Positions 1 through 11,242 of a DNA stretch of 64,000 nucleotides are shown in pieces. A program made the translations under genes and the position numbers. The notes beneath the pieces were generated by a model. It did not search any database and was not told the origin of the DNA. It saw only the letters and a list, made by a program, of their open reading frames with translations. Each line of letters starts with the position of its first letter. Positions within the stretch are counted from its first letter, which is position 1. Origin of the DNA: Dryas octopetala (lineage: Eukaryota; Streptophyta; Magnoliopsida; Rosales; Rosaceae); assembly GCA_963921425.1 (NCBI GenBank), contig OY992839.1, forward strand, positions 4,032,501-4,096,500, given 5' to 3'.

Positions 1-41
1 AGCTTCTGGTGACCCTAAATCCTTTTTGATTCTTTTCACAG

Positions 42-330
42 GGGAAGTTGAAGAGCAGCTTAACTTGTTGCTAGAACTGGTTCCGGAATGGATTTCTGAA
101 AAAGAGTTGGCATCTGGAGCAGATTTGCATTTGATCCAGTGAGTTTTCTTTATAGCTAATCATGTCTGTATGTCTAGTGGAAATTTATGGTGTCTTCCAT
201 CAAAAAGATAGAAACTCGACTAATTTGTTTAATGTTACTACGTCTCTCTTCTTGCAGCATTAATAAAATGTCACATCCGGAGTCAATACGTGCAAAGCTT
301 GAAGAAGCAAAGCGAGCTGGAGAATGTTAA
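42..330 (+). CDS. CDT1: CDT1 replication licensing factor, last two exons
   Basis: Two exons, 42-138 and 258-330, join in frame across a GT-AG intron and encode about 56 residues ending in a TAA stop at 328-330; the rest of the gene lies before the window. The peptide contains the blocks LLLELVPEW and INKMSHPESIR, which I recognise as the C-terminal winged-helix (MCM-binding) end of plant CDT1. CDT1 loads the MCM2-7 helicase at origins with ORC and CDC6 in the nucleus, and its supply limits re-replication. The family assignment rests on a short stretch, but the order of conserved blocks is convincing. The upstream boundary is a splice acceptor at 40-41, so the gene continues to the left. Confidence 0.82.
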
Positions 331-677
331 GTTTTTTGGAAGTCTACTGTAAGAAGCAGATTTAGGGATGGTGTACAATTTGCACAATTCATCAGGCATC
401 TCGGAAATGTTTTAATTAATTAATTAATTATTCATGTAAATTACATCTGGGTCGCCTAATCATGTAGTTAGTATGAAGGGTTTTGTCAAGAATGTTATTT
501 AACAAGATTGTAGAAATATTTATTACCCTTTTTCTTCAATACTGTGCTCTTTTTCCATAAAAAGAAAATTAATGCAAAAACTTTCCAAGCACTATAAAAA
601 ATGCTTGATTGCAAGCTGATTGTTGAATGTGCAAGTTTTCAATAGTCATTGTTAAGAGGATTCTCTTTAGACATTTG
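331..677. other. CDT1 3' flank
   Basis: AT-rich sequence after the CDT1 stop, including a short ATTA-repeat tract near 412-431. It presumably holds the 3' UTR and polyadenylation region. I see no gene. Confidence 0.6.
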
Positions 678-2083
678 TAAGGTGTACAATGGCCGGGACG
701 ACCCATTTTAAATGAGTTCATTCATGATTCGTGTCGTGCTCGGGCCAGTTTATTGAATAATCGGATCTGGCCTGTCCGACTCAATTATCTTACATCTTAA
801 GTCCAGTTCGGTCCATGGTCTGTTTCATAATAGGTTGTGTCGGGTCAACCTGATGATTTGTTTTTAAATTTTAATAATTAGTTAATTAATTATTTTTAAG
901 TTACTCAACATCATCTCAATAATATTATAGGGAAATTAATATTTCAAGTATAAGGATTACTTATTAAACAATTAGAATATTGTATAAAGAAACACGTTTA
1001 TAAAAAACATTAAGGTATAAATTCAATTTAGACACATAACTATATATGTTATTTCAACGGGGTCCACGAACTTTTAAATATTTCAAATATACACCTGATT
1101 TATTATGTAAATTGAAAAATGAAATTTCGTCCATCAATTTATTGAGAGATCAGTTAAATGTCAGCTTAGCTTTTGCTAACGGGGATTAATTGGCGACGTG
1201 ACACCAACTCAGCATACATTTCCCGCCAAATGAGCAACACATGTCCACTTGACACGGGCCCACACACCAATCACTTCTTTCCCGCTCGTCAAACGCTCTC
1301 CAGACCATTTAGTCTCCAAAAAACATCACGTTTTTTCCCAGATTCGAATATAAATCTCACTTGTGTTCAACGAGTGAGAAAGAGATGATGAGTTTGTGGA
1401 CCCGTGTCAAGGGTTAGGTGGACATGTGTCACTCATTTGGCGGGAAATGAGCGACACGGGTCCACCTAACCCCTGACACGGGCCCACAAACTCTCACTCT
1501 CTCTATTATTATTATTAAATTGTGAGTCCGTGTCGCTCATTTGGCGGGAAATGTTTGCTGAGATAGCACCACATCGTCAAGTAATCCCGATCAGCAAAAG
1601 CCAAGCTGTCATTTAACTAATCTCTCAACGAATCAATGGACATAAATTCATTTTTCAATTTAGATAATAGATCGGGTGTATATTTGAAATATTTTAAAGT
1701 TAATGGACCCCATTGAAATAGCTTATATAATTATGTGTCTAAATTGAATTTATGCCAAACATTAATGATAAAATATGTTTTTAGAAAATAACAATTAATA
1801 ATGAATAACTTTAGAATAGAATTTATAATGTTGTATGTAATTTTTGAGAAATTTTTGAATTTAAATAAATATTTTTATTTATGGAGACAATTTATTTTTT
1901 TAACAATTTAAAAAAGAATGGAGAAAAATTATTGTAAACAAGTCGGCCCAAGCCCGACACAAGTTCAAGCCATCCTAACCCGTGACGGGCTCTCGTGTTA
2001 AGCTAGCCCAATAAGATAGAAAACCTTAGCACGGCCCGGCCTGTACTTATGGACCGGGCCATCCCAACCATTGTACACCTCTA
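678..2083. mobile_element. hAT-like non-autonomous DNA transposon (outer element)
   Basis: The ends are inverted copies of a GGTGTACAATGG-containing terminus (about 681-692 and, inverted, 2066-2077). They are followed inward by GGCCGGG/GGCCCGGCC-rich subterminal DNA, a composition common in plant hAT MITEs. No transposase is encoded. The element is interrupted by a Mutator-type MITE at 1014-1756. I could not find a convincing 8-bp TSD at the outer ends, so the exact borders and superfamily are inferred. Confidence 0.6.
1014..1756. mobile_element. Mutator-type MITE with about 220-bp terminal inverted repeats
   Basis: The left arm (about 1014-1235) and right arm (about 1535-1756) are long inverted repeats starting GG[T/C]ATAAATTCAATTTAG. 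The 9-bp sequence AAACATTAA flanks the element on both sides (1005-1013 and 1757-1765), as expected of a Mutator-like TSD. No transposase is encoded. The core contains further inverted copies of a TTTGGCGGGAAATG motif near 1220, 1437 and 1540. It is inserted inside the 678-2083 element. Confidence 0.85.
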
Positions 2084-3358
2084 CGTGTGGACATCAAAGT
2101 AGAATATGATACACATTCGATTTATTGATTATACTCATCGATCTTAATATACCTAGACGTATGAATGGATTGGATATGAAGCGGACTGGCCTGAATTTGA
2201 TCCAATCTGATAAGATGATTAACTCGATCTGATCTGATTCGATAATTCAACGAATCATATAAAATTACTATAACATGTACATATAAAGTAATTTAGTGTA
2301 TAAAAAATCAAATTACTATAACATATACATATAAAATATTTATAATAAATATTAAAAAATAAGCTATATATTATATTAACTCGGATCAAATTTACTAAAA
2401 TTTATATTTATTTCATTAACTTAATGGATTATCAAATTCAGATTATAATCAGATTATCGAATTGAATCACCAAATACATCTCTTATTAATCACATCAAAT
2501 TCAGATTGGATTAGATTAAAAATCCGAATCCATTGACCGGTCTAAATACCAGAGTTGACTAGTCATCCATTGACCGGTCTAAATATGCCAGCGTTGACTA
2601 GTCAAAATAGGTTGCTGTAGGGACTTGATATGATTTTGATCTCTATTTTTCTCCCATAAAACCAAGTAATGACTGCTCCCAGCATTCCGAGAGCCAAATA
2701 TCAATTCAGAGATCAGATTAAGTATACAACAATGTTGCTTGGAAAATAACATAAAACTATGAAATGATGGTGCAGGGGACTGAACATGGTTACAAAAACT
2801 GTTCCTTGTTTCTGCCAAGAATGAAGCATGCTAGGCTGCTAGCAATACATTAAGGATATTTACTTCAAGAAATAATTGAATTAAAATTTCATAAAGATAA
2901 TCCTCCATAGGCACATGAGATAATAAACAAGCTCGGGTTGAAGTAAATATATAGATTTGGTTATCAGTAAAATCATATTTAGACTAAGATTTAACCCATC
3001 CCTACCACAAAACATCAACTAATCTCAACATTAACCGTTCTCTTCCTATTTCATGCAGCTGCAGACCTTCACAGATCTCTATGCAATGAACCCCGGAATC
3101 CGGATACAGTAAAATAAAACTGCTCTGAAAAACAAATACAAAATATAATCTCTCTTCCAAAATAGCTATAAGACCTGTATGGCTCTACAGCAAAATCCAG
3201 ATGGCAGAAACCGGAAGCAAGAACTGCTCTCAATCTTTACCTAAAATATAGCTTGAACAATATCTGCCTCGAAAGAATTAAAAATGTAAGAGATGCTCAA
3301 GATGATTTCCTCAAGCACCTTACTAAACTTCAACACCATAAGAGGAAATATCAGCAAA
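2084..3358. other. Intergenic, AT-rich, with a 40-bp tandem duplication
   Basis: No gene is seen. Around 2527-2606 a unit of about 40-45 bp containing CCATTGACCGGTCTAAATA and GTTGACTAGTCA is present twice in tandem. The stretch 2150-2530 is rich in GAT-containing short imperfect repeats. The part next to 3358 is probably the ZRF1 3' UTR. Confidence 0.6.
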
Positions 3359-5329
3359 TTAAGCAGAAGTCTTCTTGTTTCTAAAGCTTTCCTTCAGCAA
3401 TGCAAATTTTTTCTTGCATTGATTCATAGTCTTCCCGGGAACAGCAGCAGCGACCCGCTCCCAGCGCTGACTGGCTTCCTTTGGAAAGGTTTTCAAAGCC
3501 TGAACCAGTGCCCTTTCTTGTACAGCAGACCACACATCTTGCTCTGAACTTGATGATAATCCATTTGCAGCAATCGGATCGGTAGGACTCTGGTCTTTTG
3601 CACTTCCGCTTGATGACTCTCCTAATTTGTCTCTCTTCTCATCACTGCTTTCAGTGCCCTGAGGAGTCGATACCCCTTCTACTTCCACTCTAGTTGTAAG
3701 TGGAGAAGCAATAGATGGTGCAGGTTTCCTCTTCTCAAGAAAAGAATCAAAAGCTTTGGAAGAATCAGGTTTCTGGAGGAGGACTGTTTTGGTTGCCTTC
3801 AGAATTTCTTCCACAGATCTTCCAGTACCAATGTATTCCGAAACAACCTCCCACCTCCGAGATGTTCCTTTTTGAAATTTCTGCATTCCTTTTCTCAAAA
3901 GCTCAATCTCTTCTTTGCTCCAAGGTTTCTCCTTCTTCTCATAGCTACCTAACAGAATGCTACCATTAGTCTCCACAGAACCATTCTGTTGTTGAGTTTT
4001 CTTCTCATCTTGAGTTTTCTTCTCATCTTCCTTCTTATCCTCCAAATCATCATTATTACATCCGCTCTTCGCATCCCTAAGAACTTTTGCTAGCTCTATC
4101 CCCTCTTTGCCTTGCATCCTGTCACATATATTCCTAAGCTTCTCAATATCAAGAGACATACAAAGACTTTCCACATCATCCTCAGAAAGATCCAGCAAAT
4201 GTTGTGATACGACAGGCCCTGAAAGTGTTCGAAGACGAGTCCGCTCTTTGCGCAAGAGTTTCTTCTCTTTCTCTTTCAACTTCTTCTGCTGTAAAGCTGT
4301 TTCTGCAGCTCGTTTTTCCTCCTCCTCTTTTCGTCGTTTCTCCTCTTCAGCAGCCCTGGCTGCTTCCTCCTCCTGTAATTTCTTGACCAGATACTTGGCC
4401 TGCTTTTTCCTCTGCCTCTCAGCTTTCTCTGTTTCCTTTCTCTTCAATATTCTTGGGTCTCTTTTATAGGCATTGTCAACAAGAGTTCGTATTCGGACAT
4501 ACTCTTCCTTCCTAGCCTTTTCTGAAAGTTTCGCATTCTGCCTCTCCATCCACCTCTTATGGTCACGGGACTCAGCTTGCTCAAGATCAAACTCATCAGC
4601 ATGTGGGAACTCTCTCCAACTCTTGAAAGTGTACCAAAAGTTATAGAAAGTATCTACTTCATTCAATGGAGTATTCTCATCACCTAAAAATGGGATCGGT
4701 TGGGTAACCGACCACCGCCCATTCCTTATGAAAGCAGGACCAAACACCTTAAAGAAATCCTGTGGGGCACATTCAGTGGGTATCTCATCATCAAATTCAT
4801 CAGTGGAGTCATAGATTCTTCTCTTCACAGGATCAATTAACACCTCATATGCTTCTTGAATGGACTTAAAGTGGCTTTCTATATCATCCTTCTTTGCTTG
4901 TTTGGCTGCTTCAGTTACCTCAGCAAGAAGAAGAGCGGCCTGTTTGTCAGGATGATATTTCAGGGCAGTCTCGCGATAGGCTTTTTTTATCTGCTCCTCA
5001 GTGGCAAGATATCTCAAATGGCTCAAACCTAACAACGCATAGTGATCTTGTTCTTTGCCTTCTCCACCAGATTTCTTTTTACCTTTGCTGCTGCTATAAT
5101 CAAATGATGGCACAGAAGTCTGTTCCTTATCAACAGCCTTCGGATCATCAACCTCCGTCTCTTCCTCCACACAACCAAGAAGTTTAAGAGCCACGGCATG
5201 GAAAGAATACCCAGCTGGTTCATACTTAAAAGCCTTGACAGGAAGGCAATTCGAAGAAACATAGATTGGTTGTCCATCTACTATCTCTTGTGAGTAGGAA
5301 ATAAGACGAAACTTGGATTGGACCGACAT
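3359..5329 (-). CDS. ZRF1: ZRF1/zuotin-type DnaJ-SANT chaperone
   Basis: A single-exon frame of 656 residues, close to plant ZRF1 (DnaJ C2, GlsA-related) length. Visible in order: an N-terminal zuotin-like region (1-95); a J-domain (about 95-175) with the HPD triad at 126-128; a basic, Lys/Glu-rich coiled segment (about 270-370); and two SANT/Myb-like domains (about 465-515 and 600-650), each with the spaced aromatic pattern starting KPWSKEE and WSAVQE. In this family the J-domain stimulates Hsp70 at the ribosome, and the SANT part serves a chromatin role at H2A-ubiquitinated, PRC1-marked genes. The ATG at 5329 opens the conserved MSVQSKFRLI block. The frame is intact. Confidence 0.95.
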   Translation of the reverse strand: MSVQSKFRLISYSQEIVDGQPIYVSSNCLPVKAFKYEPAGYSFHAVALKLLGCVEEETEVDDPKAVDKEQTSVPSFDYSSSKGKKKSGGEGKEQDHYALLGLSHLRYLATEEQIKKAYRETALKYHPDKQAALLLAEVTEAAKQAKKDDIESHFKSIQEAYEVLIDPVKRRIYDSTDEFDDEIPTECAPQDFFKVFGPAFIRNGRWSVTQPIPFLGDENTPLNEVDTFYNFWYTFKSWREFPHADEFDLEQAESRDHKRWMERQNAKLSEKARKEEYVRIRTLVDNAYKRDPRILKRKETEKAERQRKKQAKYLVKKLQEEEAARAAEEEKRRKEEEEKRAAETALQQKKLKEKEKKLLRKERTRLRTLSGPVVSQHLLDLSEDDVESLCMSLDIEKLRNICDRMQGKEGIELAKVLRDAKSGCNNDDLEDKKEDEKKTQDEKKTQQQNGSVETNGSILLGSYEKKEKPWSKEEIELLRKGMQKFQKGTSRRWEVVSEYIGTGRSVEEILKATKTVLLQKPDSSKAFDSFLEKRKPAPSIASPLTTRVEVEGVSTPQGTESSDEKRDKLGESSSGSAKDQSPTDPIAANGLSSSSEQDVWSAVQERALVQALKTFPKEASQRWERVAAAVPGKTMNQCKKKFALLKESFRNKKTSA

Positions 5330-5447
5330 AATGCTTATAAGAGACCCACAGTGCCAAGAACTATAAATAATGCCAAATTCAGTATCGAATAAAAAGCTTC
5401 ACTGCACTTCAGAACCCACTTAATATGACTCCAAACAAATCCCCACA

Positions 5448-5913
5448 CTGCAAAAGCAAGCAAACTTCACTCAGAATATCTAACATACAGCATGATGCAA
5501 TATAAATATCATACATAAACTATTAGAAATGAATGGAATATGATATTGGTGATACAGGGTCCAAATAGAGCAAACAATCCTTCTTTAACACACACATGCC
5601 TTTTCGAGAGGCAATCAAATAAACTTAACTGTATTATAACAAACATCACCATCTTTGTTTCATCCATAGAGAATATTACTTTATCACTTAAAAAACAACA
5701 ACAAAGAGAAACACTTATTCCTGGCCAAAAAAATAGGAACACTTATTGGGACATTTTATATTTCCCCATGGCAACACATAGCTACTCGACCTCTCAAAAA
5801 GGCTCAAAATTTATACACAACCATGAAAATCAACAAATACAGCAAGACGATTCAACAGAAATCCACAAAAAAAAAAAAAACAGGTCTATGAAGAAAGAAA
5901 AAAACCCTAACCT
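5448..5913 (-). other. 5'-UTR intron of ZRF1
   Basis: On the - strand a donor GTTAGG follows CTCGAG near 5913, and a TTTTGCAG acceptor ends at 5448. This would place an intron of about 465 bp between a leader exon (about 5914-6020) and the exon with the start codon. The intron is AT-rich with a poly(A/T) run near 5867-5880. Confidence 0.6.
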
Positions 5914-6039
5914 CGAGCTGAGCAGATGAAGGCGATGAAGTTTTCAATGGAGTCGTCGGCGGAGAAGCTCGAGTCTTGTACGACGATCGAAGCTCTGCCG
6001 GACTTTACTGGAGTCGTAGTCGCTCGCTCGTCCAGGTTT

Positions 6040-6245
6040 AGTGGTTTACATATATAAAGCTCGAATGCGGCAATGCCCTAATTGCTTACAATTGGGGGAT
6101 GGATGTTCACGATCTACATCGCACACGTGTCACGTGTCCTCGTTTATGTCATTCATACTGGGCCACCGCATTCTGTTCTAATTTTTATTGGCCCAATTTC
6201 ACTGTGTTTGGGCCTGGAGGAAAACGATTCGTCTCAGTAAGCCCA
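6040..6245 (-). promoter_or_regulatory. ZRF1 promoter: TATA box, paired G-boxes, GGCCCA elements
   Basis: Reading on the - strand, a TATATA-type box lies at about 6049-6058. Two almost adjacent CACGTG G-boxes occupy 6124-6129 and 6131-6136. TGGGCC/GGCCCA site-II-like elements occur near 6160, 6191 and 6211. This arrangement suits a housekeeping, growth-linked gene with bZIP/bHLH input. The assignment is by motif and position only. Confidence 0.55.
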
Positions 6246-7003
6246 TTGTTTGGATGATAAAAAAAAAGCGGTAAATGACCAATTCCGTCCTTATAGTTTG
6301 GCCATTATTTCAATTTCATCCATATAGTTCAATAATCGCACCTTATAGTTTGTAATGGAAGTACAAAATTCATTTTTTGTCAAATTTATTGATGGAATAG
6401 TCACGTGTTACGGTGTTACAAGCGTTGCAAGGTAAAATAACCCTTTCTTGATCATTTCCACTAACCTAACAATTCAACCCATGAGGTGTAACAAAGTTGA
6501 GTCGGTGAAAATAAACAATAAAAAGACTATTTTGCCCCTATTAGCTCACCCAACATATAAGCTTGCCCAATATGACTATTATGTTAATAAATTTGACAAT
6601 TAACACAAAAAAAATTGTCCTTCAATTGCAAACAGTTCAAATTACAAGTTAAGTTGTATAACTATTGAAATTAGGACTAGCCACAATTTATTAACCGAAC
6701 CGTGAGTGTGTAACCAAATCGAAGAGATTGGTAGGCCATAAGAGAACCGACGTTGACATCGAAGAAACCAAAACTGACGTGTTGGTATGCCAATGTAGAG
6801 AGAGAATAGAGAAGTAGAAGACGTGACGTAGACCTCTTAGGAAGAAATTAAAACAGGTTCGTTTATGCCAAAACTATCTATTTAAAACATTAAAACCGGT
6901 TTAAGCCGGTTATGTTCGATTTTTATGCTAAACTTTCAAAAAAACAACCTGACTAAACTAGACCATCGATACAGTACTTGGTTTGGTGGTTTGAACTTTG
7001 AAG
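6246..7003. other. Intergenic, repeat-like
   Basis: No gene is seen. The stretch 6270-6450 resembles degenerate plant repeats (phrases such as CCTTATAGTTT recur), but I could not find both ends of an element. The last eight bases (6996-7003) are the left TSD of the hAT MITE that follows. Confidence 0.45.
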
Positions 7004-7330
7004 TAGGGTTGACATTTTTGATTGATCAACCAAAAAAAACCGCCACCACCACCAATCGATTTGGTTATTTTTGTGCCTTTTCGATTTTGGTTGATGGAAA
7101 TGACCGAACCTCCACCATTGGTGGTCGAAAGCGAAATGAAAACCACCCCTGTAAAACACCAAACAGCCGAACCACCCCACCAAATATCGCCAACCCTCGA
7201 CTGATCTCGAAAAGTCGGTAACCGACATCAACCAGTTCGATGGCGATTCCCTTTTGTGCCTTTCGCCCTGCATCGGTTCGGTGGTCGGTCTTAGCTTGTC
7301 GGATCGGTTACCAACACCGACTCACCCCTA
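7004..7330. mobile_element. hAT-type MITE, 327 bp
   Basis: The element starts TAGGGTTGAC and ends GACTCACCCCTA, giving imperfect TAGGG-type inverted termini. It is flanked on both sides by the 8-bp duplication CTTTGAAG (6996-7003 and 7331-7338), the hallmark of hAT insertion. The interior is rich in CGGTTCGGTGGT-like runs and codes for nothing credible. It ends about 135 bp before the AHG2 start codon, so it sits in that gene's proximal promoter. Confidence 0.85.
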
Positions 7331-7464
7331 CTTTGAAGTGCCAAAGTCTTAATTGAAATTGAAATAATAAGCAATTACAGGGACGAATTGGTAATTGGGT
7401 AAAAGAAAACACATATACTTCAGGTTCAGGTACAGCTCGGCGCACAGGCAGTGTGGCTGAGTCC

Positions 7465-10400
7465 ATGGCGTCTCTGCCTCCATTGATACGCCGCCGTTTA
7501 CTCTGCACCAAGGTCTCCAGGAAATGGGCCGTGAAGGAAGTGACCAAGTCGAATTTCGCAGAGTCTGTGGAGGAGTTCAAGGACCACCTCGCCAGCTCGG
7601 ACTTCGTGGCCGTGTCGCTGCAGAAAACGGGGTCGTCTTCTGCGTCGTGGCACCGTACCCTACCCTTCGACACCGCCGACACGTCGTATTTCAAGGCCAA
7701 GTACGCCGCCGAGCGGTTCCAGCTACTTCAGTTCGCTGCCTGCCCTTTCACTCTCAGAGCCTCCAAGCTCATTGCTCACCCGTTAGTACATTTCACTTCT
7801 ACTATGCCCTCATACACATACATACACACACAAACTTGTATATATGTATATATACTGGGTGGGATTTGATGGTTTGAGTTTGTTGGGTTTTTTGGTGCAG
7901 ATATAACTTTGTATTGTTCCCTAGAGATGAGTTGAAGATGGGAATGCCAGCTTATAGTTTTTCAGTTCAAACATCACATTTGACCTCCATGGCTCAAGAG
8001 GGTTTTGATTTTAATGCCTGCATATATGATGGTAAGCCTGCCTTATGAGTTCTAATATATCATTCACTCCCTAATCACTGAGTTTGTGGACATGGGCAAT
8101 GAACAATAATATGAATCACATTCATTCAAAGTCTCGAAACTTTCAACCCAAGTGAATGTATTAAGGAACACTAAAAGAAATTTGAAAATTAAGAACATAG
8201 ATGCAATTTCAGTGACAAAGTGTTAGGAAGAAGAAATGTGGCAAGTGGGAAAGTGAGCTGCTTAACAATGGAAGATAAATTTGCAGCAAGATGATTTTTT
8301 TTTCCCTCTGTTTCATTCATGCCAATTTTTGAAATTCAAATGGAGTCTTAATGTGTTGGAATTCTATTCAGCTTTTGAGTGTGCTCGTGCACTTGTAGTG
8401 TGAAGTTTGAGAGTTGTGTTAGGGAAAGTGTAACAAAAAACAAGGACTGCTTGTTGTACTTGTATGCAATTTTGGATATAGCAAATCTGTATCTTTTATG
8501 ATGTTTTGAGATTTCTTAGCTGTTTGTCTTGTGGCAGGTATATCATACTTATCTAGAGCACAAGAATCTGCAGCTAAACATCGGATAGGGAATCCAACCC
8601 CCAGCACCTATGTAATGGATTCTTCTTCTACCCGTACCGTTGCTGATACAGTTTTTGTTGAAAGAATTAGATCACGAGTTAAGCATTGGAAAAACGCATG
8701 TCAAAGCTCAAGCTCAGGGAAAGATGGTAAGGAAAATTCTCTAGGTTCTCTTTACAACCAATATCTTTCCTTCATCTTTGTTATATTTTCTATTAGAAAT
8801 TGTATTCACTTTTCATTTTGCAGATGCTCTGCTGAGTTCCTTAAGAAAAATTGTCTTGGGGAGTGAAATTTATGGATCAAGGCCATGCATGAATATAGAT
8901 GTTTGCAGTGAACGTCAAGTGCAGCTTGCACTGCAGGTACATTGATCTGATGTAGTTTTTAATCCTTTAGTTGAAGACCTGTCTTCTGGTGCTGGTATGC
9001 TTTATCAGAGTTTTGTTGATTTAATGTTTTTTGGTCATTGGTTGCAGATGTTGACAGAGTTCTCTGATGAACTTGTTCCTTTAATAACACCAGCAAAAGG
9101 TGGAGGAACTCAGGCTGTTCGTGTTGTTTTGACATGTTCTAAAGAGGACAAGGACTTGTTTGAGGTAGCGAGGGAATTTTCAATTCTTGCTGTTTTGCTT
9201 CATGAAGCTTTTTATAAATCAATATTTGGTTTAAATTTACAGAGAGAACTTCAAAACACTGAAGAGGAACAAAGCAAGAGAATTCGTGGATTTCGTGAGG
9301 TGATCGATTTGATTTCTGCTTCACAGAAACCTGTAGTCTCCCACAATTCCCTTAATGGTGTATCTCTATTTAATAAATATCTATGGGCTTTAATGCTTCT
9401 GATTTGGCCTTCTTGCTTTCTTTAGTTTCTCAACTAAAAATTTAATTTTTCTTCATGCAGATTTCACGTTTATTCATTCAAAATTTCTCTCTCCCCTGCC
9501 AACCAACGTAGATGAGTTCATGTGCTCCTTGCACTTGGTTTTCCCTCACATACTTGACGTTAGCCATCTGATGAAGAATATTGGCCCTCTAAGGAAGGTG
9601 ACCAATATACCTGCAGCTATTTCCTACCTGAACAATCATTACTTTGCGCCCATTGATATGGAAATTTCGCTCCAAGGTATATGGTCAATTTCCTTAGTTT
9701 TCATGTAACACAAACAGAGTGAGAGAGAGTACAACATTGCCACATTGTTGTCGCTCCTGCGGGTTTTACTTGAGAGAAAGATTTGATATGAGAGAGAAAA
9801 AAAAAAAAACTTGGGCAGCTTGCTTGACCAGTATTGAATATTATAAATAATGTAGACATGCCAAGTTGAATTTCTTTTAACAATTCACTACTTCGAAGAC
9901 CTTAACCTCATTTTTGTGAGATTGCTTTTCATCATTTCATTATGTTTTATTTCAGAGCAAGCCTAACTTCTAGTACTATAACAATGTTTGGGGTTGTCAT
10001 CTACAGAAAAAGAAGGCAAAACTTATAGGCATGATGTTGTGAAGATGTGCTATTTGTTTGGGAAGCTCTGCTCCATTCTGAAAATTTCCAACAATGTTAT
10101 GCCATCTAACAATGAACTGTTAGCTCCCGCCCTTGAAGAGTATGCAAACATATCCAATCCTTTCTCTGATAGCCCCCAAGAATCAATCAACGAGGATATC
10201 AGAATCTGGACAAAGAATATGCAAAGAGTCAGCTGTGATCATTTAGTATTCTTATGGGGATTTAGAAATGGGATGACTGCAGGAATGCTCAAGAGCTTGT
10301 TGCACAAGTCACACGACGTTTTCTGCGATGATTTTGATGTTCGGTTAGTGGATAAAAGCTGCGCCATCGTTGTTTTCTGGAGACCTGGTTTATCTAAAAC

Positions 10401-10650
10401 ATTTCTGAATGTCGTGAGTAATGAAGACATTTGTGGAGCCTTAAGGGATATAGTCTCAGAGGGCCTAAGAACAGCCAACTATGAGACTTACAAGAGAGTC
10501 TGTAGGTTGGGCTTATGGGAAGCAGATTTAGCAGAGTCCTTAGACAAAGCCTTAGAAGGCCCAGACTACCTTATGGAAGCCAATTCAGAAACAAATTCCA
10601 GAGAGATTTATTGGTCTAGTGACTCAATGATTTATTTGGATGACTTGTAA
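7465..10650 (+). CDS. AHG2: AHG2-type poly(A)-specific ribonuclease (PARN family)
   Basis: Eight exons join in frame: 7465-7781, 7901-8031, 8538-8726, 8824-8936, 9048-9164, 9243-9357, 9461-9676, 10007-10650, giving 613 residues. Blocks such as HPYNFVLFPRDEL, FDFNACIYDGISYLSRAQE and TVADTVFVERIRSRVK identify the plant AHG2/PARN group. In Arabidopsis AHG2 adjusts poly(A) status of mitochondrial mRNAs together with the poly(A) polymerase AGS1, affecting ABA and salicylate responses. The N-terminus is Arg/Ser-rich and could target mitochondria. The DEDD first acidic pair (D-x-E of metazoan PARN) is VSLQ here, so the classical active site is incomplete, as I also recall for Arabidopsis AHG2. The ATG at 7465 is the first in frame. 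All splice borders are GT-AG. Confidence 0.93.
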
Positions 10651-11242
10651 TATGTAAAATTCACCGTGTTCAAATGATATCAGTTTTGCTCAGCTCACTA
10701 ATTTGTATAAAACTGAATGCAGACTTCTTTTATTCTTGATTTTGGATCCGGAAAATTTTAAAAACTAGCTCCTTTATTTAAGGCTTTAGCTTTTTTTTTT
10801 TTAATTATAAATATAATTCCCAAATAATGCTTGATTTCTTATCGAGTGCTTAAACATCATGGAGTGGTTCTTAAGGGGATTCGAGCACTATTCGAGCAGA
10901 TCGACTCCTATTTTGCGAGTTATATTTCTAAAACTACTAAAAAGAAGGGCTGAATGCATTTTAAGAGCACAAATTTTGGTAGATTTTCAAATCTCCCAAT
11001 CCAGACTTACTGTTCGGGTTGAACCCGTTTAAATATTTTCAACGTTGACTGCTTTTAACGGGTCCCACGCCATGTTTCTAATAAAACGGCGTGTCGTCTT
11101 GCCGGAATATTCTGCTTCTCTTTCATAACCAACAAGCCGCTAGCACTAGCAGTTAGCACCGTTGAGTCAAACGGTAGTCGAACACACAGTTCGTACCTGG
11201 GGCTCTGATTATCAGAGCACGACAGAAAGGAGACTGTAATTA
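10651..11242. other. Intergenic between AHG2 and the FAD oxidoreductase
   Basis: AHG2 3' UTR and the promoter of the next gene. A T-run lies near 10790. No further gene or repeat structure is seen. Confidence 0.6.

Noticed and set aside
6925..7273. Open frames on both strands of about 60-106 codons
   Set aside because: They lie within and across the border of the 327-bp hAT MITE and reflect its CGGTGGT-type repeats.
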